DNA from: Oceanirhabdus sp. W0125-5
GTDB lineage: Bacteria > Bacillota > Clostridia > Clostridiales > Clostridiaceae
Reading direction: 5' to 3'
DNA: 64,000 nt
Assembly (NCBI RefSeq): GCF_027938815.1
Contig: NZ_CP115913.1
Span: 1,646,001-1,710,000 of the forward strand
The notes under the pieces are model-generated. The model was not told the origin of the DNA, did not search any database, and worked only from the letters and a program-made list of their open reading frames with translations. Both the position numbers and the translations under genes were made by a program. Numbering within the stretch: position 1 is the first letter of the stretch; each line of letters begins with the position of its first letter. Below are positions 55,411 to 63,954 of the stretch, piece by piece.

Positions 55411-57234
55411 ATGAACAGGAAGTTCAAGGAGATGAGAATGGCTATTATAGGAATTGGTGCAGCATTATGTGTTGCAATTCCAGTGGTTATAAGTAATGGC
55501 AATAAGAGTGAAGAAACTAATAAAATGAATTTTAATACAGTAGAAGGTATTTTAGCACATAAAGAAAGTATTGATAATATAATTATTGAAAAAAATCTTA
55601 AAGAAAATACAAAAGATATTTTATCGCCTGTATGGAACTTGGAAATGGCAAAAATATCATACGATAATAATGATAAAGAGCTTGGAGATAAATACTTAAC
55701 TAAGGCATTAGCTGGGGAGTATATTGAGAGTGAAGTTGCTAATGAAATAGTATTAACTTACTTTTTTAATGGTGAATACTACAAGAGCTTAGAGGTAGGG
55801 GAGAAGTTACTAAATAAATATGAAGATGATATTCAACTACATAAAACAATGATAATGGTTTATTTATATAATGGAGTTAAGGATAGAGCTACTGACATTA
55901 TTAATAAACTTGGGGTTTCAGTTAATTACAATTTAAGCTTATTAAATCCAGTGGGGGAATATAAAACTTTATCTCCAACTAAAAAATCTCAAAAGTTAGC
56001 AGAATTAGCGGAGATGTATTATTTGATAGGTGATGTTGAAAGAGCAATTGAGACTTTAGAAAAAGCATGGAACTATGATTATGATAATTATAAAGTTTAT
56101 GATGTATTAGCAAGAATGGCTACAGACAATAAAGATAATATTTTAAAGATTATTTCACGTAGACAAGTTAATGCACAAAAGGAACAGTATAACGAAAATA
56201 AAATAGTGTATAACGAAAATATGTACAAGATGTGGGTGGCAAAGATATATTCACTGAGTGCTAAAAGTGCTGATGATGCAATATATTTAATTAGTAAATT
56301 AGAAGGTAAATATAAAGATTCAATTAATCTTAAGAGAACTAAAGCAGTAACATTACTTTTAAACGGTAATACTGAAGAGGCAATGGAAGAGTTGGATAAG
56401 CTATTAAATGAGCATGAAAATGATTTCACAGCGCATTATACAGCGGCAATTATGCATTTTAAAAATGAGAATTATGAGGACGCTCTTGTTGAAGCCCAAA
56501 AAACATTAGAATTGAATAAAGACTATGAAGATGTTTATGGTGTTTTATTACCTAAGATTCATACAGAAATGGGCGAATTAGAGGACATCGATAAATTTTT
56601 CAAGAAAGGGATAGAGAAAAATCCTATTTCGGTATCTAATATAATTTTTATGGGATCTTATTACTATAAAAATAAAGAGATAGAAAAGGCAATATATTAT
56701 TATGATTTAGCAAAAGCTATAAGTCCTAATAATTTTGAGTTAAGATATAAAATAGCATCAGCATATATTAGCATGGCTAAACAAGATAGTGAAAGAGCTA
56801 AGGAATATTATAGTAATGCTTTGAAATCTGTATTTAAGAGTATTGAATTAACAGAAAACGAGCCTATGCCTAAATATTATAGAATGGCGAGTAATTTATA
56901 TATGCAATTAGGGGATTCAGAAAAGGCATATAAATATATTAGAAAAGCTTATTATTTAGATGAGGATGATATAATTACTTTAAATAATGCTGGAGTATTC
57001 CATATACTTATGAATGATGATACTTTTGAAGAAGATGAGAATGATGATAGAATACAAAAAGGTCTATATAATTTAATGAAGGCTTATCAAGGTATTAATG
57101 ATGATTATGATTCAGAAGTAATTGATATAATTACAAAGAATTACAATATTGGGAAAGAATTCTCGGAAAAATTCATAAATGCAGATGATAATGCAGTGTT
57201 AGAATTGCCAAAGGGGTTTATGCTTCTATATTAA
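55411..57234 (+). CDS. Membrane-anchored TPR protein
   Basis: 607 residues. Residues about 8-27 (MAIIGIGAALCVAIPVVISN) form an N-terminal anchor. Repeated TPR signatures follow: LYNGVKDRATDIINKL, AELAEMYYLIGDVERAIETL, GSYYYKNKEIEKAIYYYDLA and ASNLYMQLGDSEKAYKYIRK. It is probably an outward-facing scaffold; no catalytic motif. GGAG is about 11 bases before the ATG. A terminator follows, so it is a single-gene unit. Confidence 0.72.
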   Translation: MNRKFKEMRMAIIGIGAALCVAIPVVISNGNKSEETNKMNFNTVEGILAHKESIDNIIIEKNLKENTKDILSPVWNLEMAKISYDNNDKELGDKYLTKALAGEYIESEVANEIVLTYFFNGEYYKSLEVGEKLLNKYEDDIQLHKTMIMVYLYNGVKDRATDIINKLGVSVNYNLSLLNPVGEYKTLSPTKKSQKLAELAEMYYLIGDVERAIETLEKAWNYDYDNYKVYDVLARMATDNKDNILKIISRRQVNAQKEQYNENKIVYNENMYKMWVAKIYSLSAKSADDAIYLISKLEGKYKDSINLKRTKAVTLLLNGNTEEAMEELDKLLNEHENDFTAHYTAAIMHFKNENYEDALVEAQKTLELNKDYEDVYGVLLPKIHTEMGELEDIDKFFKKGIEKNPISVSNIIFMGSYYYKNKEIEKAIYYYDLAKAISPNNFELRYKIASAYISMAKQDSERAKEYYSNALKSVFKSIELTENEPMPKYYRMASNLYMQLGDSEKAYKYIRKAYYLDEDDIITLNNAGVFHILMNDDTFEEDENDDRIQKGLYNLMKAYQGINDDYDSEVIDIITKNYNIGKEFSEKFINADDNAVLELPKGFMLLY

Positions 57235-57244
57235 ATTAATAATG

Positions 57245-57280
57245 AAAAAAGACAGATGAAATATTTCATCTGTCTTTTTT
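57245..57280 (+). terminator. Terminator after the TPR gene
   Basis: Perfect 16-bp stem (AAAAAAGACAGATGAA with its complement), four-base loop, six T within the stem end. Confidence 0.93.
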
Positions 57281-57551
57281 CATTATAATGGTATAAAATG
57301 ACACATAACATGGAGGAAAAATTTGACTTATAAAGTAAAATTTATACAATAACAAGATAACATTTAACTTATTGTGTGTCACATAAAGTGATATAGTAGG
57401 GCATAAATTAGAAGAAAGTTGAAAAAATACTTGATTTTTTTGATAAATGATGTATCATAAATGTGTGGGATTAATAATTCAAGGTAAAGGTAATTAAAAG
57501 TCAGTTGAATAAGGGGGGAATCGCCTGAAGGTACTTCAGGTAGAGATGTTT
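57281..57551. promoter_or_regulatory. Leader of pckA with a hairpin near the start
   Basis: No ORF. A short palindrome-like stretch TTGATAAATGATGTATCA lies near 57437-57455. AAGGGGGG occurs at about 57509-57517, and the hairpin CCTGAAG/CTTCAGG (about 57525-57541) lies between it and the ATG. A second, nearer ribosome binding site AGGTAGAG (about 57538-57545) precedes ATG 57552. This could allow structure-dependent translation, which is an inference. Confidence 0.45.
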
Positions 57552-59129
57552 ATGGATATTAAAAGAGATATTGAACTATTAGGGATAACAACTGAAGAAA
57601 AAATTTATAGAAATATACCAGTACCTAAATTAGTTAGAAAAGTTTTAGCTAAAAAGCAAGGTGTACTAACAGAATGTGGTGCCTTAGCTGTGGCTACAGG
57701 GAAATACACAGGTAGATCTCCTAATGATAGATTTATTGTTATAGATGAAACTAATAGAGAGACAATAAACTGGGGAGATAGTAATCAATCAATTGAAAAA
57801 GATGTATATGAAAGATTATATAATAGGATGATGGGATATTTATCTAATAAAGAATTATACGTCTTTGATGGATATTCAGGAGCAATGGAAGAATATAGAG
57901 TGCCTATACGAGTGATAAATGAGAAACCTGTAAGCGCAATATTTAGCAATCAATTATTTGTTAGACCCACAAAGGAAGAGTTAGATAATTTTGAACCAGA
58001 ATATAAAATTTTTACAGCGCCAAAATTTAAGGGAAATGGTGAAAAAGACGGTATTAATTCAGAGGCATTTGTTATTTTAAATCTAAAAGAAAAAGTTATT
58101 TTGATAGGTGGCAGTGAATATAATGGTGAAATAAAGAAATCAATGTTCTCTGTTATGAATTACCTAATGCCTGAAAAAGATGTTTTTCCAATGCATTGTT
58201 CAGCTAATATGGATGAGGAAGGTAATACTGTTTTATTCTTTGGACTTTCTGGTACAGGTAAAACTACACTTTCAGCAGATCCAAATAGAAAGTTAATTGG
58301 TGATGATGAGCATGGCTGGTGCGATGAGGGAGTTTTTAATTTTGAAGGTGGTTGTTATGCTAAGACTATTGGATTAGAAAGAGATAAGGAAGAAGAGATT
58401 TATGATGCTCTCAAGTTCGGAGCAATATTGGAAAATGTAGTTTTAGATGATGAGAAAAAGCCTAATTATCATGATAATAAATATACTGAGAATTGTAGAG
58501 GGGCTTACCCAATAAATTTCATAAAAAATGCAGAATTGTCTGGACAAGGAGGACAACCTAATACTATAATATTCTTAACGGCTGATGCATTTGGTGTTAT
58601 ACCTCCTATCTCAAAGTTAACAAAGGAAGGGGCAATGTATCACTTTATGTCTGGATATACTAGTAAGTTAGCTGGTACTGAAAGAGGAATAACAGAACCT
58701 GTTGCAACATTCTCAGCTTGTTTTGGAGAACCGTTCATGTTAAGAAGTCCTTATGACTATGCTAGATTATTAGGTGAAAGAATTGACAAAAGTAATGCTG
58801 ATGTGTATCTTGTAAATACAGGATGGCTGTATGGTGGTTACAAACAAGGAAGTAGAATAAAGTTAAAGCTTACCAGAGCAATGGTTCAGGCTGCTATTGA
58901 AGGAAAATTAAAAGATATAGAATATGATAAACACGAGATTTTTAATCTTAACATACCGAAAGAAATACCAGGAGTTCCAAGAGAAATATTAAGACCAGAG
59001 AATACTTGGAACAATAAGGATGAATATATAGATACAGCAAAAAATCTGGCAAAAAGTTTTAGTGAAAATTTTAAACGTTATTCAAATGTGCCAATGGAAG
59101 TTAGAGAAGCAGGACCTTGTGTTCGGTGA
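57552..59129 (+). CDS. pckA: Phosphoenolpyruvate carboxykinase (ATP)
   Basis: About 525 residues, full length. It forms PEP and CO2 from oxaloacetate and ATP, or the reverse in fermenters. Motifs: GALAVATGKYTGRSPNDRFI, kinase-1a GLSGTGKTTLSADPNRKL, metal site GDDEHGW, FNFEGGCYAKTI and RGAYPI. ATG 57552 is preferred to 57546 because AGGTAGAG is then at normal spacing. It has its own leader and terminator, so it is a monocistronic gene. Confidence 0.95.
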   Translation: MDIKRDIELLGITTEEKIYRNIPVPKLVRKVLAKKQGVLTECGALAVATGKYTGRSPNDRFIVIDETNRETINWGDSNQSIEKDVYERLYNRMMGYLSNKELYVFDGYSGAMEEYRVPIRVINEKPVSAIFSNQLFVRPTKEELDNFEPEYKIFTAPKFKGNGEKDGINSEAFVILNLKEKVILIGGSEYNGEIKKSMFSVMNYLMPEKDVFPMHCSANMDEEGNTVLFFGLSGTGKTTLSADPNRKLIGDDEHGWCDEGVFNFEGGCYAKTIGLERDKEEEIYDALKFGAILENVVLDDEKKPNYHDNKYTENCRGAYPINFIKNAELSGQGGQPNTIIFLTADAFGVIPPISKLTKEGAMYHFMSGYTSKLAGTERGITEPVATFSACFGEPFMLRSPYDYARLLGERIDKSNADVYLVNTGWLYGGYKQGSRIKLKLTRAMVQAAIEGKLKDIEYDKHEIFNLNIPKEIPGVPREILRPENTWNNKDEYIDTAKNLAKSFSENFKRYSNVPMEVREAGPCVR

Positions 59130-59166
59130 TCTCTACATTTCATATAATCTCCCATAAGTTTTCTTT

Positions 59167-59195
59167 AAGACCTCTATTATTTAATAGAGGTCTTT
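59167..59195 (+). terminator. Terminator after pckA
   Basis: AAGACCTCTATT pairs with AATAGAGGTCTT around a four-base loop; a short T tail follows. Confidence 0.85.
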
Positions 59196-59313
59196 ACACG
59201 TGAAATACATAAGATAGTAAAAATTAATAATGATTAGTTATTATAATCAATGGAGGTATTAAAGTATTCATGATATAATCATTCTAAAGCGATTTGATTG
59301 AAAGGAGAGGTAT

Positions 59314-60462
59314 ATGAAAAATAAAAAAACATTATTAATGATTCCTTTAGTGGTGGTAATAGCTTGCTTATTTTGGTTTGTTTTTAATAATGATTTTTCT
59401 AAGTTTATATCAAATAAATCAGATGAAAGTTTGAAAATACTAAAATGGAATAATTTTTATAATGGTGATAATGTTCAAATGTACTATATGAATCACAATA
59501 ATGAGAATATACGTAAATTTGGAAATAGTCATAATCTAGAAGAGTTAATAGCAAGTGATACAACATCAATTGAAAAGTGTAAAACATTTTTTAAATGGAT
59601 GGATGGGAATATCCAGTATAAGAAAAATGCAATATATTTATCAAAGGATGCATATGAGATAGAATTTAAAAAAGATGAGAAAATCATTATGAATAATGAT
59701 GAAATTGCAGAATTTTTCAATGAAGGTATGGCTTATTTTAAAGTCTATAGCAGGACTGGGGTACTAGTAGGAGATATTAACTCTGAAATGAATGAATACA
59801 TATACAGGATAAATGAATTTTGGAGTAGTGAACATGAAAAATGGATAGCCGTTGATAGTAGTGAAGGGGTAATGTTTTTTAAAGATGGGATTCCTTTAAG
59901 TGGAAGCGAATTAATAATATCCAATAATGGAGAGGTTGAATTTGTATCTATCAATGATAAAAAAATAAATGAACAATACAAGTCATTTTTAGGGAAATTT
60001 AATTACGCATATTCAATTAAGATTGATAATAATAAATATGGTGAAGGGGTAATTAATTCACTGGTAACTTACACAAAGAAAACACCTTTTCTTATGATAA
60101 AGAATGTTTTTTATACACCAAGTATTTTTGTTAATAAGGCTTCATTATTTGATAAATCACCTCATATTAAATATGTAAATGAATTATCAGATAAAGAAGC
60201 AATAATGATATTTGGTAGAAAGAAAACAGTGAATACTGATGAAAACCAAACTTACTTAGCTGTTGGGGTTATGTCAAATAGTGAGATGTTACAAGAATAT
60301 TATTACTCAACTAATGGAAGTGACTGGTTAAATGTTGATGGTGAGTATCATTTCTTCTGTGCGCTTAAAAATGGAGAAAATAAAGTTAAGATATCATTAG
60401 ATGGAAAAGAAATACTTAAAGAAGTAGTATTTGAGTATGAAAATAATGAGATTAAAAAATAG
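59314..60462 (+). CDS. Membrane-anchored protein, possible degenerate transglutaminase-like fold
   Basis: 382 residues. N-terminal anchor TLLMIPLVVVIACLFWFVF. The central part (about 125-195) includes EIAEFFNEGMAYFKVYSRTG and EFWSSEHEKWIAVDSSEGVM, which follow the layout of the transglutaminase core, where an Asp precedes a final strand; but the catalytic Cys normally found in the GxC region is not visible, and the His position is occupied by other residues. The C-terminal part is beta-rich. If the fold call is right it is an inactive relative. It lies 11 bases before uppP, with which it may be transcribed. Confidence 0.45.
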   Translation: MKNKKTLLMIPLVVVIACLFWFVFNNDFSKFISNKSDESLKILKWNNFYNGDNVQMYYMNHNNENIRKFGNSHNLEELIASDTTSIEKCKTFFKWMDGNIQYKKNAIYLSKDAYEIEFKKDEKIIMNNDEIAEFFNEGMAYFKVYSRTGVLVGDINSEMNEYIYRINEFWSSEHEKWIAVDSSEGVMFFKDGIPLSGSELIISNNGEVEFVSINDKKINEQYKSFLGKFNYAYSIKIDNNKYGEGVINSLVTYTKKTPFLMIKNVFYTPSIFVNKASLFDKSPHIKYVNELSDKEAIMIFGRKKTVNTDENQTYLAVGVMSNSEMLQEYYYSTNGSDWLNVDGEYHFFCALKNGENKVKISLDGKEILKEVVFEYENNEIKK

Positions 60463-60473
60463 GGAGTGGAAAT

Positions 60474-61280
60474 ATGGAATTATTTATGACCTTAATAAAG
60501 GCCATAATCATAAGTATTGTTGAAGGGATTACAGAGTTTTTACCAGTATCATCAACAGGTCATATGATTATAGTACGTGATTTTATAAACTTTGATGGAG
60601 CTTTTTCAAATTTATTTATTATTGTTATTCAGCTAGGAGCTATTCTAGCAATAGTAGTTTTATTTTGGAATAAAATCTATAAATCAGTTATATCCTTTTT
60701 AAAACTAGAAAAAGAAGGATTAAGATTTTGGTTACCAATCTTTGTAGCTTGTATACCAGCGGTTATTTTAGGTTTATTGTTTGATGATAAAATCGAAGCT
60801 GTTTTATTTAAACCACTTCCAGTAGGAATTGCATTAATTGTTGGAGCTATACTAATGATTGTGTTAGAAAAAAGTATTAGAGATAAAAAAGTTGAAAGAG
60901 ATATTAATCATATTTCATATAAACAAGCGATAATAATTGGAATTGCACAATGTATGGCGTTATGGCCAGGTATGTCAAGATCTGCTTCAACAATAATGGG
61001 TGGTTGGGTAGCAGGCCTTTCAACTTACGCTGCAACAGAGTTTTCTTTCTTTTTAGCATTACCAGTTATGGTAGGAGCAACAGGATATAAACTACTTACA
61101 ACACCTGTAGTGTTATCTGGTACTCATATTTTTGTACTTATAGTAGGATTTATCGCTGCCTTCTTAGTGGCATTAATAGTTGTAGATAAGTTCTTAAATT
61201 ACCTAAAGAAAAAGCCTATGAAGGTGTTTTCAATATATAGACTGATCGTTGGAGTAATTATTGTTGTTATGTATATTTAA
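60474..61280 (+). CDS. uppP: Undecaprenyl-diphosphatase
   Basis: 268 residues with about eight membrane segments. Signature motifs: VEGITEFLPVSSTGHMII and ALWPGMSRSASTIMGG (active-site Glu, Ser, His and Arg present). It removes one phosphate from undecaprenyl diphosphate so the lipid carrier can be reused for peptidoglycan and for the polysaccharide made by the 9-24 kb locus. A GGAGTGG site precedes the ATG. Also known as BacA, which gives bacitracin resistance when overproduced. Confidence 0.95.
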   Translation: MELFMTLIKAIIISIVEGITEFLPVSSTGHMIIVRDFINFDGAFSNLFIIVIQLGAILAIVVLFWNKIYKSVISFLKLEKEGLRFWLPIFVACIPAVILGLLFDDKIEAVLFKPLPVGIALIVGAILMIVLEKSIRDKKVERDINHISYKQAIIIGIAQCMALWPGMSRSASTIMGGWVAGLSTYAATEFSFFLALPVMVGATGYKLLTTPVVLSGTHIFVLIVGFIAAFLVALIVVDKFLNYLKKKPMKVFSIYRLIVGVIIVVMYI

Positions 61281-61329
61281 TTAAGTGGCTCGTGTGAGGA
61301 TTCTCAAGAGGAAAACATTTAAAAGCTTA

Positions 61330-61691
61330 ATGTATAATTGATAATGTATAATGTAGAATGAGTGACATTTCACTTTGTGAAATTTTAAATATTGTCATTT
61401 AAACAATAAAACTTTACTCGTTTCATTTGAATGAAACATTGTACTTATAATTTCAAATAATGTTGTAGAAAAACAATATAAAAAGCTGATTATAGAAATT
61501 AATCTATAATCGGCTTTTGTTTTTTAGATAAAATTTAATTTATTTATTATTATAAAACATTGTACTTTTAATACAATATTTTACCGTAGGTAAAATGAGT
61601 AAAACTTCATGTGATGAAGAATAATAATATGTAGTTTTTGAGAATCAAAAACATCCATCATTCTACATTATACATTCTACATTATACATTT
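61330..61691. repeat. Structured intergenic repeat, copy 8 (forward, split)
   Basis: Arms of the TGTATAATG class. H1 TTTCAC/GTGAAA, H2 ATTGT/ACAAT, H3 GTTTCATT/AATGAAAC, a first H4 (61438 onward, decayed), then an insert with a terminator hairpin (61481-61525), then H4 again (TTGTACTTTTAATACAA, 61560-61576), H5 TTTTACC/GGTAAAA, H6 CTTCAT/ATGAAG and H7 GTTTTTG/CAAAAAC. P2 TTTACTC/GAGTAAA still pairs across the insert. It lies between uppP and pfkA. Confidence 0.88.
61481..61525 (+). terminator. Terminator inside repeat copy 8 (after uppP)
   Basis: AAAAGCTGATTATAGA pairs with TCTATAATCGGCTTTT (one wobble), six-base loop, then GTTTTTT. Confidence 0.88.
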
Positions 61692-61823
61692 CCTTTCAAA
61701 GGAGTGTTTTGTGCACAATAACGAATATTAAGAAAACTGTAGAGTTTCTTTGAAAAGGAAATTTGTTTATGATAATATAAAATTAGGTAAATTATGCTAA
61801 AAATAAAAGGAGCTGTAAATGCT

Positions 61824-62924
61824 ATGATGAAAAATGGTATAAAAAAAATTGGTGTCTTGACTGGAGGAGGAGACTGTCCAGGTTTAAATGCAGTTATTAG
61901 AGGGGTAACTAGAACTGCAATATTAAAGTATGACTTAGAAGTTATAGGGTATAAATTTGGATACAAAGGATTATATAATAACGATTTTATGCCATTAACT
62001 TTGAAAAGTGTTTCAGGAATAGGGCATATAGGTGGGACAATTCTATATAGCTCAAATAAAGATAATTTATTTGATTACACTGTAGAGGAAGAAGGAAAGA
62101 AAGTTAAAAAAGATGTTTCAGATGTAGCAGTACAGAATTTAAATAAAGAGAATGTTGATGCATTAATAATTATTGGAGGAGATGGTACCCTTACTAGTGC
62201 AAGAGACTTTGCTAGAAAAGGAGTAAAGGTTATAGGTGTTCCAAAAACAATAGATAATGATCTTCATGCAACAGATATTACTTTCGGGTTTAATTCAGCT
62301 GTAAATGTAGCAACTGAGGCTTTAGACAGACTTCATACAACAGCTGCATCACATCATAGAGTAATGATTCTTGAAGTAATGGGAAGAAATGCTGGGTGGA
62401 TTGCTCTAGAGTCAGGTTTTGCAGGATCAGCTGATGTGATTTTGATTCCTGAGATAGAATATGATATTGAAAAGATTGTTGAAAAAATAAAGGATAGAGA
62501 AAACAGAGGTAAATTGTTCAGTATAATTGTAGTTGCTGAAGGGGCTAAGCCAAAGGGGGGAAAAGTAGTTGTTAAAAAGACTGTAGAAGATAGTCCTGAT
62601 CCAATTAGACTTGGAGGAATTGGGCATAAACTAGCTTATGATTTAGAAAAGTTTGTTAAGAATCATGAAATCAGGTGTACTGTACTAGGGCATACTCAAA
62701 GAGGGGGAATCACATCTACCTTTGATAGAATATTAGCTACAAGATATGGGGTTAAAGCAGTGGATTTATTAGCTGAGAATAGATTTGGTAATATGGTAAG
62801 TCTTCAAGGTAGAAAAATGACTTATGTACACTTAGAAAATGTTATAGGAAGTCAAAAAATGGTTGATCCTAAAGGAGAACTGGTAGAGACGGCTAAGAGT
62901 ATAGGGATTTCATTTGGAGACTAG
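61824..62924 (+). CDS. pfkA: 6-phosphofructokinase (PfkA superfamily)
   Basis: 366 residues from ATG 61824; GGAG is about 11 bases ahead. Motifs: GVLTGGGDCPGLNAVIRGVT, IGGDGTLTSARDFA, PKTIDNDL, AASHHRVMILEVMGRNAGWI and HTQRGGITSTFDRILATRYG. The position that is Gly in ATP-dependent and Asp in PPi-dependent enzymes is Gly here (GGDGT), while the later one is Lys (PKTIDND), the mixed pattern of group III enzymes such as the ATP-type actinobacterial PFKs. Likely ATP-dependent. Its stop codon is followed directly by the half repeat. Confidence 0.92.
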   Translation: MMKNGIKKIGVLTGGGDCPGLNAVIRGVTRTAILKYDLEVIGYKFGYKGLYNNDFMPLTLKSVSGIGHIGGTILYSSNKDNLFDYTVEEEGKKVKKDVSDVAVQNLNKENVDALIIIGGDGTLTSARDFARKGVKVIGVPKTIDNDLHATDITFGFNSAVNVATEALDRLHTTAASHHRVMILEVMGRNAGWIALESGFAGSADVILIPEIEYDIEKIVEKIKDRENRGKLFSIIVVAEGAKPKGGKVVVKKTVEDSPDPIRLGGIGHKLAYDLEKFVKNHEIRCTVLGHTQRGGITSTFDRILATRYGVKAVDLLAENRFGNMVSLQGRKMTYVHLENVIGSQKMVDPKGELVETAKSIGISFGD

Positions 62925-63042
62925 TTATTTTATCTATGATAAAATGAGTAAAAATCTTTTCTCTTAAAAAACAATAATATATAGTTTCTGCGTAAGTAGA
63001 AACATCCATCATTATACATTATACATTATCAATTATACATTT
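62925..63042. repeat. Structured intergenic repeat, copy 9 (right half only)
   Basis: Starts at the pfkA stop codon with H5 (TTTTATC/GATAAAA), then GAGTAAA (right side of P2), a decayed H6, H7 (TTTCT/AGAAA) and a TGTATAATG-class right arm. The whole left half and H4 are absent. Confidence 0.85.
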
Positions 63043-63071
63043 ATTTTTTTCATACGTATTAGTAGGATAAA

Positions 63072-63101
63072 TTGACAAATGTGGTAAAAAAATATTATAA
63101 T
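63072..63101 (+). promoter_or_regulatory. Consensus sigma-A promoter
   Basis: TTGACA (63072-63077), an 18-base spacer, TATAAT (63096-63101), 88 bases ahead of the next gene. Confidence 0.75.
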
Positions 63102-63189
63102 AGACCTAATAAATGAGGTTGTACATTTTAAATTTTCAGAAAAGAATAAATAATAAAAAAATTTAAAAGTTTTAGATAGGGAGGGCATA

Positions 63190-63954
63190 ATGAAGGAGCT
63201 TAAAAGATATCTGGATAGCAGAATTGGTGAATTTAGTTTTTATTTCGAAGATTTAAAAAGTGGATACACGTATGGATTCCATCATAAAAAGCAGATGGAT
63301 GCAGCTGAAAGCATCATGTTACCAATTGCCATAGCTCTTATGAAGGAAGTTGAAGATAAAAGTTTATCTTTAGAAGACAAATTTGCAATTGGTGAAGATG
63401 AAAAGCATGATAGTTATTGTGGTATTATGAATTATTTAAAAGATAAAGAATTTACATTGAGAGAATTATTAGTAGCTATCACTGTTCAAAGTGATTTAAC
63501 AGCAGCGAATAAGATTGTTGAGATTTTAGGCTTTGAAAAAGTAAATAAGCATTTTAAGAAGATGGGGTTAAAGTATACTGTAATTAACTCTAAATTAGGG
63601 GTAAATGGAAATAATTTGTCTACTGCTTACGAATTATCAAAATGCTTCTCTATTCTATATAGAGAAGAATATTTAGATAAAAAGAATAGTAAACTTTTAA
63701 TTGAATTATTAACTAACAGTCAATTTAGAAATAAGATACCATTTTACTTACCAATCGATAGTTGGAGTGCTATTGCTAATAAAGCCGGTCACAAAGAAAA
63801 TGTAGAAGTTGATTCATCGTTACTTAATATTAAAAAAGGAGATTTTATTTTTACTGTAATGACTAAGAATCTTCCTAGTAATGTATATGGAATAACAATT
63901 ATATCAAGATTGGCTAAGATGATGTGGGATATTATTGACTCAAATTGGAGATAA
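63190..63954 (+). CDS. Class A beta-lactamase-like fold, probable pseudoenzyme
   Basis: 254 residues, no signal peptide. The order of motifs matches class A serine hydrolases, but key residues differ. In the SxxK position the protein has QMDAAESIMLPIAIALMKEV, where relatives read AASTIKLPI: the nucleophile Ser is Glu and the Lys is Met. The SDN region reads VQSDLTAANKIVEILG, and the KTG region reads AIANKAGHKENVEVDSSLLN. A Ser lies one residue after the normal site but without the Lys. It is probably inactive as a beta-lactamase and may be a binding protein. Own promoter; GGGAGGG precedes the ATG. Confidence 0.68.
   Translation: MKELKRYLDSRIGEFSFYFEDLKSGYTYGFHHKKQMDAAESIMLPIAIALMKEVEDKSLSLEDKFAIGEDEKHDSYCGIMNYLKDKEFTLRELLVAITVQSDLTAANKIVEILGFEKVNKHFKKMGLKYTVINSKLGVNGNNLSTAYELSKCFSILYREEYLDKKNSKLLIELLTNSQFRNKIPFYLPIDSWSAIANKAGHKENVEVDSSLLNIKKGDFIFTVMTKNLPSNVYGITIISRLAKMMWDIIDSNWR

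Noticed and set aside
39839..63042. CRISPR array explanation for the recurrent sequences
   Set aside because: Units are dispersed, 235-450 bp long, palindromic and in both orientations; no short regular repeat-spacer pattern and no cas genes.
39839..63042. Repeats as simple rho-independent terminators
   Set aside because: Most of the hairpins lack T-runs and several copies lie upstream of genes; true terminators occur separately, for example at 53932 and inside two split copies.
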